46,725 bases of DNA from a virus (IMGVR_UViG_3300025383_000040:1-46725); one strand, 5' to 3'. Positions 31,901 to 40,979 are shown, counted from the first letter of the stretch. Numbers and translations: made by a program. Notes: generated by a model not told the origin, from the sequence alone.

Positions 31901-33426
31901 TCTTGAATTACATAGTTGATGTAAAACTTTACATTCTTCTTAAACAAACCTTTAAGCGGTGAAGTAGATGAGTTATTTGAAAACAAACTTAAAACATTGT
32001 TGCTAACAACTAATGGAACATTTGACAATTCTATCGTTGCACTATTTGATGAAATTGCTGAAATTGGCAATGGGCTTTGCTTGTTATCTAGCTCAGATGT
32101 AGTATCAAATGTCATCAAGAAGTATGTTAGATCTACTTCTAATCTTGGAGAAATTTCTACAACTTGCAATCTGCTCATGTCAGAATGTGCAACATCTGAA
32201 GAGCTAGCAAAATTAGAATTTATGCTAAAGCTAGTTTGATGTAATACAATTTTGTTAATTGGCTGATACGCTTCTACTTGAGATGCAATTCCAAAACGTA
32301 TATCTCCTGCAAGATTAAAGGCTGGCATTGTAGACCAGGTTCCTCTTGATGCCCAAGATCCGTCTACCTGTAGATAAAGAATGCATAGTCCAGAATCATC
32401 AACATCTGCATCAGTTAGCGATATAGATCTTGAATACCCAGTCACTGTATTAGATAGGGCAACTGTAAATGCACTTGGCTTTCCATATGCTACATTAAAC
32501 TTTAAAACTATTTTATTAGTATTTAGTATCTGATCATAAACTCCACCTAGGTATGGGGAGCCAATATCTGAAACAAAATATCTATAAGTAGAGTAATCTG
32601 AAACCATTCCATTTTTATAAAGAGGATTTGAATTTGCTAGGCCCAAAAGTCTTGGGTGAAATACAGCTGGGCTAATTGGCATTTGTGTTGGCCAAGTTTT
32701 TGATGTTGATAAATCTGTGCTTACTCTTCTAAAGTTATTTGGCAATGGTGTTAAAGAATTACCTGAAGGTACATAGCTTTCACCTGGTCTAAAATGTGTA
32801 AATGGTGCAGAAGTTGGCCATAAATTTCCATACTGATAATCAAATATGCTAGTTTGATAAATTTGAAGTTGATCTACAAATATATCAATTTCATTAAAGC
32901 TTGTGTCAATAGCTGTGTAATCAAGGGTTAGCGTAAAGTTGCTATATGGTGTATCAACAGGCCTTGAACTAACAAGCACTTCTACACGTGTCCATATAGC
33001 ACTATCCAGAACAACAGATGTTGTTGAAGATCTATGAGAATCTATATATGTTTGTGCAGATAAAGTAACTTGAGTATCTTGGTTTACTCTTGCAAAGAAT
33101 ACAACTTTATAGGTATTAAGTCCATTAGGGACTGAAACATTTATCTTTGCAGCTCCCGCTTGATTTATTGTGGAAAGCTTAAGTGAACTATGTGGAGATG
33201 GATATGCGGTAGTAAATCTTCCGACACCTTCGTTGCTTACAGATGAGCCTGTTGCAGTCCACTGATCAGCATTTGTCCAATCTAAAGATACTTGAGATCC
33301 ATCTCCAGAGAAAGTGGTAAGAGGTGTATAAAAGAGGTTATAGTTCCACTCAGCAGAAACTGCTGGTGTAACGTGGTGTGTGCTTCCTGATGAGAAATAT
33401 TGTTTTACTGGAGTTGTTCCTAGCAT
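28957..33426 (-). CDS. Tail hub/minor tail protein (Tal-like), 1489 aa
   Basis: A very large baseplate protein. The first 200 residues contain a jelly-roll-like, carbohydrate-binding-type domain (YSNFTLTLDYTAIDTSFNEI and on). The middle, around 560-690, has NVISNILDMSGFTDYDYDSL and VFDVLREIFEAYQIGAYIDT, as in hub proteins. Near 1290-1360, IYGNPLVQIGDVVTIDY and YFVQGVKQTFNSGLETILTL are the usual closing OB-like motif. A Thr/Pro linker (about 1365-1395) leads to a small beta C-terminal domain. The ATG overlaps the previous stop (TAATG). It forms the tail tip hub and may carry adsorption or cell-wall-binding functions. Confidence 0.75.
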   Translation of the reverse strand: MLGTTPVKQYFSSGSTHHVTPAVSAEWNYNLFYTPLTTFSGDGSQVSLDWTNADQWTATGSSVSNEGVGRFTTAYPSPHSSLKLSTINQAGAAKINVSVPNGLNTYKVVFFARVNQDTQVTLSAQTYIDSHRSSTTSVVLDSAIWTRVEVLVSSRPVDTPYSNFTLTLDYTAIDTSFNEIDIFVDQLQIYQTSIFDYQYGNLWPTSAPFTHFRPGESYVPSGNSLTPLPNNFRRVSTDLSTSKTWPTQMPISPAVFHPRLLGLANSNPLYKNGMVSDYSTYRYFVSDIGSPYLGGVYDQILNTNKIVLKFNVAYGKPSAFTVALSNTVTGYSRSISLTDADVDDSGLCILYLQVDGSWASRGTWSTMPAFNLAGDIRFGIASQVEAYQPINKIVLHQTSFSINSNFASSSDVAHSDMSRLQVVEISPRLEVDLTYFLMTFDTTSELDNKQSPLPISAISSNSATIELSNVPLVVSNNVLSLFSNNSSTSPLKGLFKKNVKFYINYVIQDAVSGTTPADRVLPGGVWYAESWDNKDIEKVTVNLFDITKYLQFLSPTDYVCQSENIFNVISNILDMSGFTDYDYDSLRKVSLRSTSINGSPYVNSQPIIASYFYCDSTQQKVFDVLREIFEAYQIGAYIDTYGVMKFLNLDQILSNQNSDLIVHDSTLPKVMVTPENETLLVSPNIITDTYTETIKTKIGQATIKYKIPQNNKTLDPSGTGLKGPTAVRVIDKNDVLWTLDKDDALTFNYLYSNIDTISQNYFNLDPNDVLNPFTQWGVDHDGYAIIEGEIVSFADKEYSFTITQDANPSSVTPTISTGTYSSIISNSNDLKAAIATYSAEAGFTGQIQYYPTGKIANVQRGLFNSPVRTHKIITNKSDLDEKATILAGSNCTIANHEIIMPANPGEYSILVPKDDSGNHEVSYDYHTYSTKMVIGPNAVTPNDGAGGGIVVGLDGANPVYVEIRQDFQKKVINKKGVSVPSYRLYVYKNQDEKQSLLSVPYYDVTASLLNQSDVYPSDSPFAEFGKVVNLKFVVLPPEERFIVTSATGSYKSPAFEIYLNKHKINIQTQDVIIDTTGTFGIFAHSAVAGSIGSIPFTEIYACQTALDSATKQYHYELESFANTIASKNKTFEINYMLQTRPMVVGINYYDVQYSLAPAINAYPVPISYSWYYWTPAKGSAPGPVTTANGTTAEVQNHIIVNEDALNYSGIYHSGFRGRFAVINSSPSSIWLKKTPDTTNSIDVSFMVNTNDAIQLSAEQSISQVFDPANMSESITINSNWVQSKTAAIGILRNIFRALDGFSRDTQISIYGNPLVQIGDVVTIDYNLKNIQNTNYFVQGVKQTFNSGLETILTLNQISNTPTTPITSAPPTTTSTTPPVTPPSTNTPTATGYITPTSTGSGTNGLPAPYNIYYDAAKNWLYWLPGEGAPLVEFAFDNVDYGFAQSVVNPADNHISMGLFTEGSGPHIVKLQSRANDKSLGGYVVCTIVY

Positions 33427-33932
33427 TATATCTCCGTAAATTCTATATTAGCTGTGACCAAATCTTGGGTATTGCTTCTCTTCTCTACATCATATGTAAA
33501 AGATGTCATGAATACAGTATACACGGAAGAGTTGTTTACTGCACTTAAAAAGGTTCCTGGGTCGGGGGTAAATGGAGTTGGATTAGCAGAATCAGTAGAT
33601 AATCCTGAGCTAATTACCTTTACGTATATTGGAACAAATACATTTGCTTCATAAAATGATTTCAACCATGCAAGACCTACGCCTTTATAGTTGTTTGGCA
33701 AAACTGCATGATCCCAAGTTATTACGCTTGAAGATGATGTAAGCTTCCAATCAGTGGCTATCTTATGTTTTCTAGCAATAACAAATCTTCTTAAAGTTCC
33801 GTCTGCCATACGGTTGGTTTTTTCAATTACCTCGTATGAAATCTTAATTGGGTTTCTATTTTCATCAGTAATATAATACCAATTTGTATTGTCAGTAGAA
33901 ACTGCAATACCGCCGTTAATTAAATGAGACAT
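33426..33932 (-). CDS. Minor tail protein, probable distal tail component
   Basis: A 168-residue beta-rich protein. Strands such as VSTDNTNWYYITDENRNPI and FMTSFTYDVEKRS suggest a tube-like fold, and its place directly after the tape measure gene matches the distal tail (Dit) position. It is shorter than most Dit proteins, so it may hold only the ring-forming domain. ATG overlaps the tape measure stop as TAATG. The role is inferred from order and size. Confidence 0.6.
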   Translation of the reverse strand: MSHLINGGIAVSTDNTNWYYITDENRNPIKISYEVIEKTNRMADGTLRRFVIARKHKIATDWKLTSSSSVITWDHAVLPNNYKGVGLAWLKSFYEANVFVPIYVKVISSGLSTDSANPTPFTPDPGTFLSAVNNSSVYTVFMTSFTYDVEKRSNTQDLVTANIEFTEI

Positions 33933-36900
33933 TATAGACCTCCAATTGTAAAGCTAGCACCATTTTTCTTTTGCAGCTGATCTAGTGCTTTTGCTATATC
34001 TGCTGCTGATGCCTTACCTGCATTAATTGTAACAAGATATGTGTCTTGAGACGGACTTGCAGAAACTACAGAACCCATTGTTGATGCACCCTTTGCAAGT
34101 GCAACTGCTGCTGGGCTATTCATTGTTGCCTGAGTATATGTTCCCAATTGTACCTTTTGAACATTTTTGAGAGCTTGAATTTGAGCTGCAGTTGGATTAA
34201 GTCCTTGAGAAATAGTGTCTTGGAAATCAGACATTGCAAGTTTTGCATCGTCCAATGCGGACTTATTAGAGTTAGTTATAGACTGTCTATTAAATTCATC
34301 TGTTGATGCTGCTGCATCTTGTCTTAACAGGTTAGCCTTTAAATAATCTCCAGATGCCATTGCTTGAGTAATTTGATTTTGAATATCAGTCTGCTTTGTT
34401 GCATAGCTTAACTGATTTTGAGCAAGAGTGTTAACTCTGTCCATAGCTGTCTGCAATTTATCAAGATATGCAATATGCTTATTTTGCTGATCAATAAGAG
34501 TTTTATATTTATTTTGCAATGCAACTGATGGGTCTACTACAGTTCCGTCATTAGTGCTGCTACTACTTGATGAGCTGGAAGAACCTGGCGGAATTGGAGC
34601 AGTCCAATTATCTGCCCATGTTGCCCAATCTTTATTTTGCTTAAAGAAGTCTCCTGTAGCAATTGTTCCTGCTTTTAATGCTGCTGCATTTTTTTCTTGC
34701 CATGCAATAAATTCTTTTTGCATAGTAATTTCTTTACCCTTAGCAACCCAACTAGAATTCATCAATGTTTGACCGATTACGGTGTTTTCATTTACAAGTC
34801 TTAACTTATCAGCTAGAGTTTTACCGCTTGCACCGACTGTTTGAAGTTGACGTGCAAGGTTTTGCATTGATGGGTCTGTAGATCTTGACATAGCATCCGT
34901 AACGATATCTGGAGCTTTATTATAAGAAGTATTAGCTAAAGCGTTAATATAAGAATCTCTTTTTGCCTTTGATTGAGTTATATCAGTTGCCATCTCAAAT
35001 GTTTGACCCTGGCCCTTATTTGTGATTAAATCATTAATTGAATTAACAGCTTCATTTCTTGCTTGCTGTGAATCTACATAGCTAACGCCAGGGATTGTCA
35101 TTCCGTCCTTAGATTGAGCAAATCCCTTTAAAGTATCATTTGTAACAAAATCAATTTGTCCAGACACAGTATCGGTAATTGCTTTTTGCTGTCCGCCCTT
35201 AAATACAGCAGCAATTGCTGAATTTAATCTATCTCCTGTTACAAAACCTTGACCTGCAGTCTGGGCTAGTCCTGACAAATAACTTGTTACATCTCCTTGC
35301 GACCCACCTCTTGCTGCCTGTGCTTTAGCTAATTTAGTAAGGAAAGCAATCTGTTGATTTCCACTACCATCTCCAATATCTCTCAAACCTTCAAAATTTA
35401 ATCTTTCAACATTGCTCTTATCAAGAGCTTCAATTCTTTTTACGTTTGCAGAAAGTGCATCAGGAGAAAGTCCACCACCTGCGGTACTTCCTGAAGTTGT
35501 CTGATTAATATTTACAGTTACATTCTTTGTGGCTGGAATTGCATTTACATAATCTGCAGTTGAAGAAAGAGCTGAATTAACTTTATCAATTCCATCTTTA
35601 TATTGAGACATAACGCTATCACTTGTTTGATAAGCAGAGTCTGCAGCTGCTTGGTGTTGCTTTTCCATTTCAATAAGTTTAGATACACCTGAGTAGAGTA
35701 GAGAGACTGCAAATACTCCCGCCATAACTTCTGCAGCGTATTCTTTTGGAGCCATCATTCCAGCCATACCTGCAAGTGAACCTGCAGTGCCTAAAGCCGA
35801 ACCTGCACTGCCACCGATCATGCCACCAACCATACCAACACCCATCATACCGCTAGCAAGGCCCATCTTGCTTGAAGCAATTCTACCTACAATGCCTCTA
35901 GTTTTAACAGCCTCTTCTTCGAGTGTTGTATTGATTGCATTTCCAGTCTGCATAGCAAAGTCTTTTGCAATAGCAAGTGCTTCTGGGGTTGTTTCAACAA
36001 TTCCTTTTCCGAGTGCTTCTGGAATAGTTGCACCTATAAGATTAAACTGCTTATCTTCAGCAAGTAGTGTGTTTGCAATGTCTTGCATAGAAGTAGAAAG
36101 CATGTTTTCCATGCCAGGAAGTGTTTCTTGGAAACCTTTTTGAATTCCCTGGCCAATTGGAACACCGACTTCTTCACTAAATAATTCTGAAGGACTATTA
36201 ATTCTTCCTTCTTTTTTGGCTGATACAAGAATTTCATCAACAGCATTTTTACCAGACAGTGCCATAGCTTCTGCATTGAGCATGTCTGATGCTCCCCAAC
36301 CGCCTGCAACTCTGCCTGAATAAGGGCTTGAACCGCCTAATCTATTACCGCCATCTACACGAATTTCAGTAATAGTCTTTTCTGCTTTATCAACTATGCT
36401 TGCAAATGCTGGATATATACCACGAATTTTTTCTCTTACAGATGCCTCAATTTGAGTAATATCTGAATCCATAATGCCAAAATTAGGTCCAACCTTTTCT
36501 TTAAGGTTTTCAAGTTCTTGGACCATTGCATCATCATATGCTTTTTTAGCTTCTAGTACAGTTGGATCATTAGGATTAACTCCAGCATGAACTAATGATT
36601 GATCCCACTTACCCGCACCGCCAGCTTTATAATCATCTACAAACTCACCGAGGTTTGCTCCGCCTTTTCCTGGATGCATGACATTGTTATACTTACCAGC
36701 CATATCGTAGCCTAGGCCACTCTTTATTCCTACACGAGAATCTGGAGACTTTCTAACAAGTTCTTCTAAATCAGTTAATGCCTTACCCTTTAATTCAATA
36801 GCACCGCTTTTAACCTGCATCAACATATCAGATGCAGACATTTGTACACCAGAGCCTACGTGACCGAACTGCATTTGTGATGATGAATTAGCATTCATTC

Positions 36901-39403
36901 CCGCTCTAAATCCTACTGCTGGGACTTCCGTAACTCCCTTGCCCGCAAAGTATGATCGTAATGTTGGGTCAGAAATATCTTCTAAAGCTGTAGAACGAGA
37001 TCTATATGCTGTGCCAAGGCTTCCAGAAGTAAGTTTCTTGCCAGACGATTGTACGTCTTCGATTGCACCTTTAAGATTCTTTCTCATTTCAACAAGTGCT
37101 GCTGGCTTTAAAGAATCTCCAATCTTTGCAGTAGTTGACAAAAGCTTTGATTCTTCAGCATTAATAAGTTGAATTGCTTTAGCTTGTTCTTTTGCATCAA
37201 GAGCTGAAACAACTCCAGCAAGTGGGTGATCTTCTGAAAGCGTTGTTGCGTAGCCCTTTGTTCCACTTCTATGTCTAGGCAATGTACCATCAATCATTGC
37301 TGAAATAAACGGACCATACATTCTTGCCTTATCAGCAGGGATTACTGCCTCACCTGGAGTTAACAATGCTGGATAATTATCTTCATTGCCACTTCCTGGA
37401 ACGCTTGTTGTTCCGCTATTAAATCCAGGTAGGTGCATCTGTGTATATACAGATGCTTCTGTTGTTGCAACTGCACCAATTGTTTGTACTAGGCCATCTA
37501 CTCCCGTTCCAACGTCAAGAGCTTTCACCATTCCATTAATACTAATTGTAAGCTTATCAATTGCACCTGCAAGCAAATCAACAGAGCTTACATTGTTTAA
37601 CATATCATCATTAAACATTCTTGAAGCATTTTGAGCAGCAACAAGTTCTGGAGTTAATAGTTGACCTAAAGTCTTGCCACCTGTTGCAAGTTGCTTAATG
37701 TTAAATATACCCTTAACAAGGAATCCTATAAAGTTGGCCATCAAACCAGTTAACATGATGATTGGTCCAGCCAGAACTACACCAATTGCTATTGCACCCA
37801 TAACTGTTTTAACTGGGCCTGGGAGCTTACCAAATACATTGGCAACAGCATTACCAAAGTTCATGAGTTTGGTTGCAAATTCAAGAATCTTTTGTCCTAC
37901 TGGAACAAGATCGGCTTTAAATGTTTCAAGTGCTCTCTGATATTTAGCAGTTGGAGAAGATGTTGCTTGCTTCATTTCTTGGTTTGCAAGGTCTGCTAAC
38001 TGACTAGATGTTGCTCCTGCAACCTTCAATGCATTTTGGGTTTGAGATCCAATTCTACCAAAGTTGTCAAGAAGTGCTGACACACGAGCAAACTGAAACT
38101 TACCAAAAAGCTTTTCAATTAATTGTTCTCTGACAAGTGGTGTTAATCCTTTAAGACCTTCTTGTAGTTTTTCAATCATTTGTACTGGAGTTCCTGCATT
38201 TTTAACTGCAGATAAATTAATTCCAAATTTAGAAAATTCTTGTGTTGCTGCAGATGTAGGTGCGATGATAGATGCAAATGCAGATTTAAGTGCGTTAGCA
38301 GCTTGTGCAGCTGGTACACCAGCTTCTTTCATAGCAAGAAGCATAACAGCTGTATCCTTATAGCTTCCACCCAACTGCTGCATAATTGGTCCAACACGAG
38401 GGATCGCATCCGTCATATCGGAAAGAGACATTGTTGTTTGCTTTTGCATATCAGATAGGAAGTTAACTGCGTCTGCTAAGTTTGTTGTGCTAACTCTATA
38501 TACGTTTTGAAGAGCAACAATAGCATTGGTTGATTGATTTGTGTCAATACCGCCAAGCTTTGAAAGTCTTTCCGCCTGCATTGTAATATTAAGAAGATCT
38601 TGGCCTTGCTTACCCATTGCTGCAAAGTTAGCAGCAGTCTTAACAGTTTCAGTTTGTGCAATACCCATTGTATTGGCAATTTGCTTTCCTAGCTGTAAAA
38701 CCTGACCTGAAATTTGATCAAGTTCAGCTTGGCTTGGTGGCTTAAGTCCTTCACCATAAAGTCTTTGTAATCTAGTAAGCTCTGTATTTACAGATGTAAA
38801 TGCTGATGTTGCTTGCTGTCCAAATATCATTAATGGTACAGACATACCGACAGTTAACTGACGACCCGCCCACTGTGTATTCTTACCCCAGTTTGTAAGG
38901 GCTTGAGATCCCTTTTGAACTGCAATTGCATAAAGGTTTGCTTCATTTGCAGCTATCCTTGTAGCATTAGAAACTTTGTCAATTTGTGTGGGTGTATATA
39001 CAGATAAAATTCCTTGCTTGGAAGGATCGTTCATGACAATTGAGTTTTGAAGTTTAGTTTGTTCAATAGCTAATGCTTTAACTTGAGTTACAGCCTCAGA
39101 AGTTTTTTGACGAATAATATTATAATAATCTGTAAGCTTTAGTTTACCTGCTGCAAGAGCTGTTCCAAAACGTTCTGTTTCGGATGTCATTGCAACTGTT
39201 GATTGTGTAAACTGCCCAGCTGAAAGCATAGTCTGCTTGAACTGAGCTTGCATGCCTGCTAGGTCTTTTGTTAGTGTTGCATTTAATCCAACACCTGAAA
39301 GATTTTTTTGAAGGAGAGCTACTTGCTCTTGAAGTGATTTAATTCCTGCATTAACAGATGAAAAATCTCCTAATGCTACTATGTTTAATTCAACATTAGC
39401 CAT
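33932..39403 (-). CDS. Tape measure protein
   Basis: An 1823-residue protein that sets tail length. The N-terminal 500 residues are helical (coiled-coil heptads; QEQVALLQKNLSG) and contain the TP901-type core with TMSLSDMTDAIPRVGPIMQQ. A hydrophobic stretch is at about 530-565 (GAIAIGVVLAGPIIMLTGLM) and another Gly/Ala/Met-rich one at 1178-1240. LLTPGEAVIPADKARMYG, near 690, is typical of these proteins. Residues 780-1130 form an unassigned region. A Ser-rich linker is near 1614. At about 0.15 nm per residue the tail would be up to 270 nm. It is coupled to the chaperone gene by TAATG. Confidence 0.92.
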   Translation of the reverse strand: MANVELNIVALGDFSSVNAGIKSLQEQVALLQKNLSGVGLNATLTKDLAGMQAQFKQTMLSAGQFTQSTVAMTSETERFGTALAAGKLKLTDYYNIIRQKTSEAVTQVKALAIEQTKLQNSIVMNDPSKQGILSVYTPTQIDKVSNATRIAANEANLYAIAVQKGSQALTNWGKNTQWAGRQLTVGMSVPLMIFGQQATSAFTSVNTELTRLQRLYGEGLKPPSQAELDQISGQVLQLGKQIANTMGIAQTETVKTAANFAAMGKQGQDLLNITMQAERLSKLGGIDTNQSTNAIVALQNVYRVSTTNLADAVNFLSDMQKQTTMSLSDMTDAIPRVGPIMQQLGGSYKDTAVMLLAMKEAGVPAAQAANALKSAFASIIAPTSAATQEFSKFGINLSAVKNAGTPVQMIEKLQEGLKGLTPLVREQLIEKLFGKFQFARVSALLDNFGRIGSQTQNALKVAGATSSQLADLANQEMKQATSSPTAKYQRALETFKADLVPVGQKILEFATKLMNFGNAVANVFGKLPGPVKTVMGAIAIGVVLAGPIIMLTGLMANFIGFLVKGIFNIKQLATGGKTLGQLLTPELVAAQNASRMFNDDMLNNVSSVDLLAGAIDKLTISINGMVKALDVGTGVDGLVQTIGAVATTEASVYTQMHLPGFNSGTTSVPGSGNEDNYPALLTPGEAVIPADKARMYGPFISAMIDGTLPRHRSGTKGYATTLSEDHPLAGVVSALDAKEQAKAIQLINAEESKLLSTTAKIGDSLKPAALVEMRKNLKGAIEDVQSSGKKLTSGSLGTAYRSRSTALEDISDPTLRSYFAGKGVTEVPAVGFRAGMNANSSSQMQFGHVGSGVQMSASDMLMQVKSGAIELKGKALTDLEELVRKSPDSRVGIKSGLGYDMAGKYNNVMHPGKGGANLGEFVDDYKAGGAGKWDQSLVHAGVNPNDPTVLEAKKAYDDAMVQELENLKEKVGPNFGIMDSDITQIEASVREKIRGIYPAFASIVDKAEKTITEIRVDGGNRLGGSSPYSGRVAGGWGASDMLNAEAMALSGKNAVDEILVSAKKEGRINSPSELFSEEVGVPIGQGIQKGFQETLPGMENMLSTSMQDIANTLLAEDKQFNLIGATIPEALGKGIVETTPEALAIAKDFAMQTGNAINTTLEEEAVKTRGIVGRIASSKMGLASGMMGVGMVGGMIGGSAGSALGTAGSLAGMAGMMAPKEYAAEVMAGVFAVSLLYSGVSKLIEMEKQHQAAADSAYQTSDSVMSQYKDGIDKVNSALSSTADYVNAIPATKNVTVNINQTTSGSTAGGGLSPDALSANVKRIEALDKSNVERLNFEGLRDIGDGSGNQQIAFLTKLAKAQAARGGSQGDVTSYLSGLAQTAGQGFVTGDRLNSAIAAVFKGGQQKAITDTVSGQIDFVTNDTLKGFAQSKDGMTIPGVSYVDSQQARNEAVNSINDLITNKGQGQTFEMATDITQSKAKRDSYINALANTSYNKAPDIVTDAMSRSTDPSMQNLARQLQTVGASGKTLADKLRLVNENTVIGQTLMNSSWVAKGKEITMQKEFIAWQEKNAAALKAGTIATGDFFKQNKDWATWADNWTAPIPPGSSSSSSSSSTNDGTVVDPSVALQNKYKTLIDQQNKHIAYLDKLQTAMDRVNTLAQNQLSYATKQTDIQNQITQAMASGDYLKANLLRQDAAASTDEFNRQSITNSNKSALDDAKLAMSDFQDTISQGLNPTAAQIQALKNVQKVQLGTYTQATMNSPAAVALAKGASTMGSVVSASPSQDTYLVTINAGKASAADIAKALDQLQKKNGASFTIGGL

Positions 39404-40028
39404 TAATCCTCACCCCCTAAAGTCATAAAGCCAAGACCTTCGCCTTCACCGAATCCTTCTTGTTTGGCCTGGAAGCTGTTTCGAAGATCTGCAACATCTA
39501 CAGGTTCTTCCTCAACTTCATCCAACTCAATTCCCTGAATTGCTGCAAGGAACTTTCTGTCTTCAGCTGCTTTCTTTCTTGAAGCATCTAGCAAAGCCAT
39601 CAACTCCTCCAAAGAAATATTACTTTCTAGTTCATCGAAATTTTTCCAATGACCCAGCAAGAAAACTTCAGACTCTAAGGAGCGTAGGTCTAGTTCGTCC
39701 CAACTAGTGCCGCTCCCAGGAGGTTTGGGTCAGTTAATTTTAGACCCCCACAAATTTCAAGAATCTTCATCATTGTAGGAATTTCAATTACATTCTCAAA
39801 CTGATCTCTATCAGTTCCGAGTTCTGGTCTGGCTGATGTTTCGAGGCAAATCATTGCTGCCTTAATAAATATATCCATAGCTGCATTTTCATCTGCATTA
39901 GCTGGATCATCCATTGTCTGAATAACTTCCATAAATTTTCTAATCTGCTTAATAGGCAGAGGCTTCAATGTGATCTGTGATCCGTCACTGAGTTCAATGT
40001 CTACAATATCATATACTGCTGTTGCCAA
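39403..40028 (-). CDS. Tail assembly chaperone, -1 frameshift product (G-GT type)
   Basis: The short chaperone frame (ending at 39690) contains CCCAAAC in the correct zero-frame phase (C CCA AAC). A -1 slip leads from residue 102 into PKPPGSGTSWDELDLRS-like sequence and on through NFDELESNIS to the stop at 39403, giving 208 residues. The second part alone has no proper start, only a TTG inside the fused frame. This matches the G/GT pair of lambda and nearly all long-tailed phages, where a minor fraction of ribosomes shift. The fusion binds tube subunits and the tape measure during tail assembly. It ends on the tape measure ATG. Confidence 0.88.
39690..40028 (-). CDS. Tail assembly chaperone, short form
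   Basis: The 112-residue G-type chaperone. It begins with TTG at 40028 (AAAGGAG seven bases upstream) and reads MATAVYDIVDIELSDG, with a helical middle (PLPIKQIRKFMEVIQTMDD) and EICGGLKLTDPNLLGAALVG at the end. The gene lies between tail tube and tape measure, as in all related phages. Most ribosomes should stop at the TAG at 39690-39692. An extended -10 promoter precedes it, after the tube gene terminator. Confidence 0.85.
   Translation of the reverse strand: MATAVYDIVDIELSDGSQITLKPLPIKQIRKFMEVIQTMDDPANADENAAMDIFIKAAMICLETSARPELGTDRDQFENVIEIPTMMKILEICGGLKLTDPNLLGAALVGTN
39723..39729 (-). other. Programmed -1 frameshift site CCCAAAC
   Basis: The heptamer C CCA AAC is in phase with the chaperone frame (codons CCA at 39728-39726 and AAC at 39725-39723). 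After a -1 shift the next codon is CCT at 39723. A 6-bp hairpin (CTAGTT, loop GGGACG, AACTAG) begins 15 bases downstream and may stimulate the shift; a smaller CTCC/GGAG stem is closer. Confidence 0.85.
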
Positions 40029-40053
40029 TTTATAGCTCCTTTGTGTTAGTTAA

Positions 40054-40062
40054 ATTATACCA
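40054..40062 (-). promoter_or_regulatory. Extended -10 promoter (TGGTATAAT) before the tail chaperone
   Basis: TGGTATAAT on the minus strand, 26 bases before the TTG start at 40028 and just after the tube gene terminator. A partial -35 (TTGTAT) is 16 bases upstream. It restarts transcription for the chaperone and tape measure genes. Confidence 0.6.
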
Positions 40063-40082
40063 ATATTATGCATGAATACAAA

Positions 40083-40115
40083 TTCAAGACCCCCCGATTT
40101 CTCGGAGGGCTTGAA
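40083..40115 (-). terminator. Rho-independent-type terminator after the tail tube gene
   Basis: The minus strand has TTCAAGCCCTCCGA, a GAAA tetraloop and TCGGGGGGTCTTGAA. The stem is about 13 bp with one bulge and a G-T pair. A weak T-rich stretch (TTTGTATT) follows. It should end most tube transcripts. Confidence 0.75.
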
Positions 40116-40146
40116 ATTCTATATTAAGTTATAGTCTAATCAAAGA

Positions 40147-40881
40147 TTAGATAGTTCCCCATACACGGTCAATAACGACACCGTATTCACGGCCTGCGTA
40201 TGATGGATCTGTATCGTCTGGCAAGCAACGGAAGTTCACTGGGAACACGGTTGCTGCATCACGCTTAAGTGCATGCATTGTTGTATCAATAGATACTACA
40301 CGACGTGCAACATAAACACGCTCCTTGTTACGGAGATCAGAAGTTGAACCACCTGTAGCTGCACCAATTGTACGTGGAGCATTACCTACGGCAATGAGTA
40401 CACGCTCTACTGGGGCATCACCAAGAGCACCTGCTGCGAGATTAAGTGTCGCACCAGTTTCGCCTGATACTGGAGTTGATTCATTAAGATTTGTTACTGG
40501 AGCAATTGCAGAACCTGTATTTGCATAATAGGTATCCATTTGACCCCATGAAAGCTGAAGATTCTCGAGAGTTGCTTCTGCAAGCTCTGACTTAAGGATA
40601 ACCTTAAGAGTCTGCTTGAAAAGACGTGCTGCATCAAGAAGCTGATCAACCATAACTTCACCATATACTGGCTCGTATGAAACTTCAAGACCTGTAGATG
40701 TGTAACCTACTTCACGATAATTAGCTGAGTTAATCAAACCTGTACGTGCGGAAGCCTTTGAAGAGCCACCGAACAATGTTGATAGAGCTGCATCTGTTGT
40801 TGCTGGACGGCTTGAGCCAGTTCCTGTGCTTACGAAAAGATCTGCTGCACCAACGATTACGTTTCTAGTATTTGTAGCCAT
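40147..40881 (-). CDS. Major tail tube protein
   Basis: A 244-residue beta-rich protein whose codons look well adapted, as for an abundant product. SANYREVGYTSTGLEVSYEP and YGEVMVDQLLDAARLFKQTL fit the tube fold (a beta sandwich with one helix). SIDTTMHALKRDAATVFPVN and the closing YAGREYGVVIDRVWG are like siphovirus tube proteins. It stacks into hexamer rings around the tape measure. It has its own promoter, the strong leader shared with the capsid gene, and its own terminator. The identity is inferred from order, size and expression signals. Confidence 0.8.
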   Translation of the reverse strand: MATNTRNVIVGAADLFVSTGTGSSRPATTDAALSTLFGGSSKASARTGLINSANYREVGYTSTGLEVSYEPVYGEVMVDQLLDAARLFKQTLKVILKSELAEATLENLQLSWGQMDTYYANTGSAIAPVTNLNESTPVSGETGATLNLAAGALGDAPVERVLIAVGNAPRTIGAATGGSTSDLRNKERVYVARRVVSIDTTMHALKRDAATVFPVNFRCLPDDTDPSYAGREYGVVIDRVWGTI

Positions 40882-40885
40882 TTAT

Positions 40886-40903
40886 TTATTTCACCACCTT
40901 ATT
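40886..40903 (-). promoter_or_regulatory. Strong ribosome-binding leader of the tail tube gene
   Basis: AATAAGGTGGTGAAATAA on the minus strand, directly before the ATG. The same 18 bases precede the major capsid gene at 45229. AAGGTGGTGA differs by one base from the ideal Shine-Dalgarno. Confidence 0.75.
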
Positions 40904-40947
40904 TATTTTAAAATAAAAAAGCATGTAATTCACATTTCCTCAGATAA

Positions 40948-40975
40948 AGCATAGCATTAAAGCTTAATAAAACAA
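40948..40975 (-). promoter_or_regulatory. Probable promoter of the tail tube gene
   Basis: In the 98-base gap, TTGTTT (40975-40970), a 16-nt spacer and TATGCT (40953-40948) with TGC before it form an extended -10 promoter of moderate match. It gives the tube gene its own transcript. Confidence 0.4.
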
Positions 40976-40979
40976 AGTT

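Noticed and set aside
35787-36143. A 118-codon plus-strand open frame, rich in Pro, Ala and Ile
   Set aside because: Antisense to the Gly/Ala/Met-rich part of the tape measure protein; composition explains the open frame.
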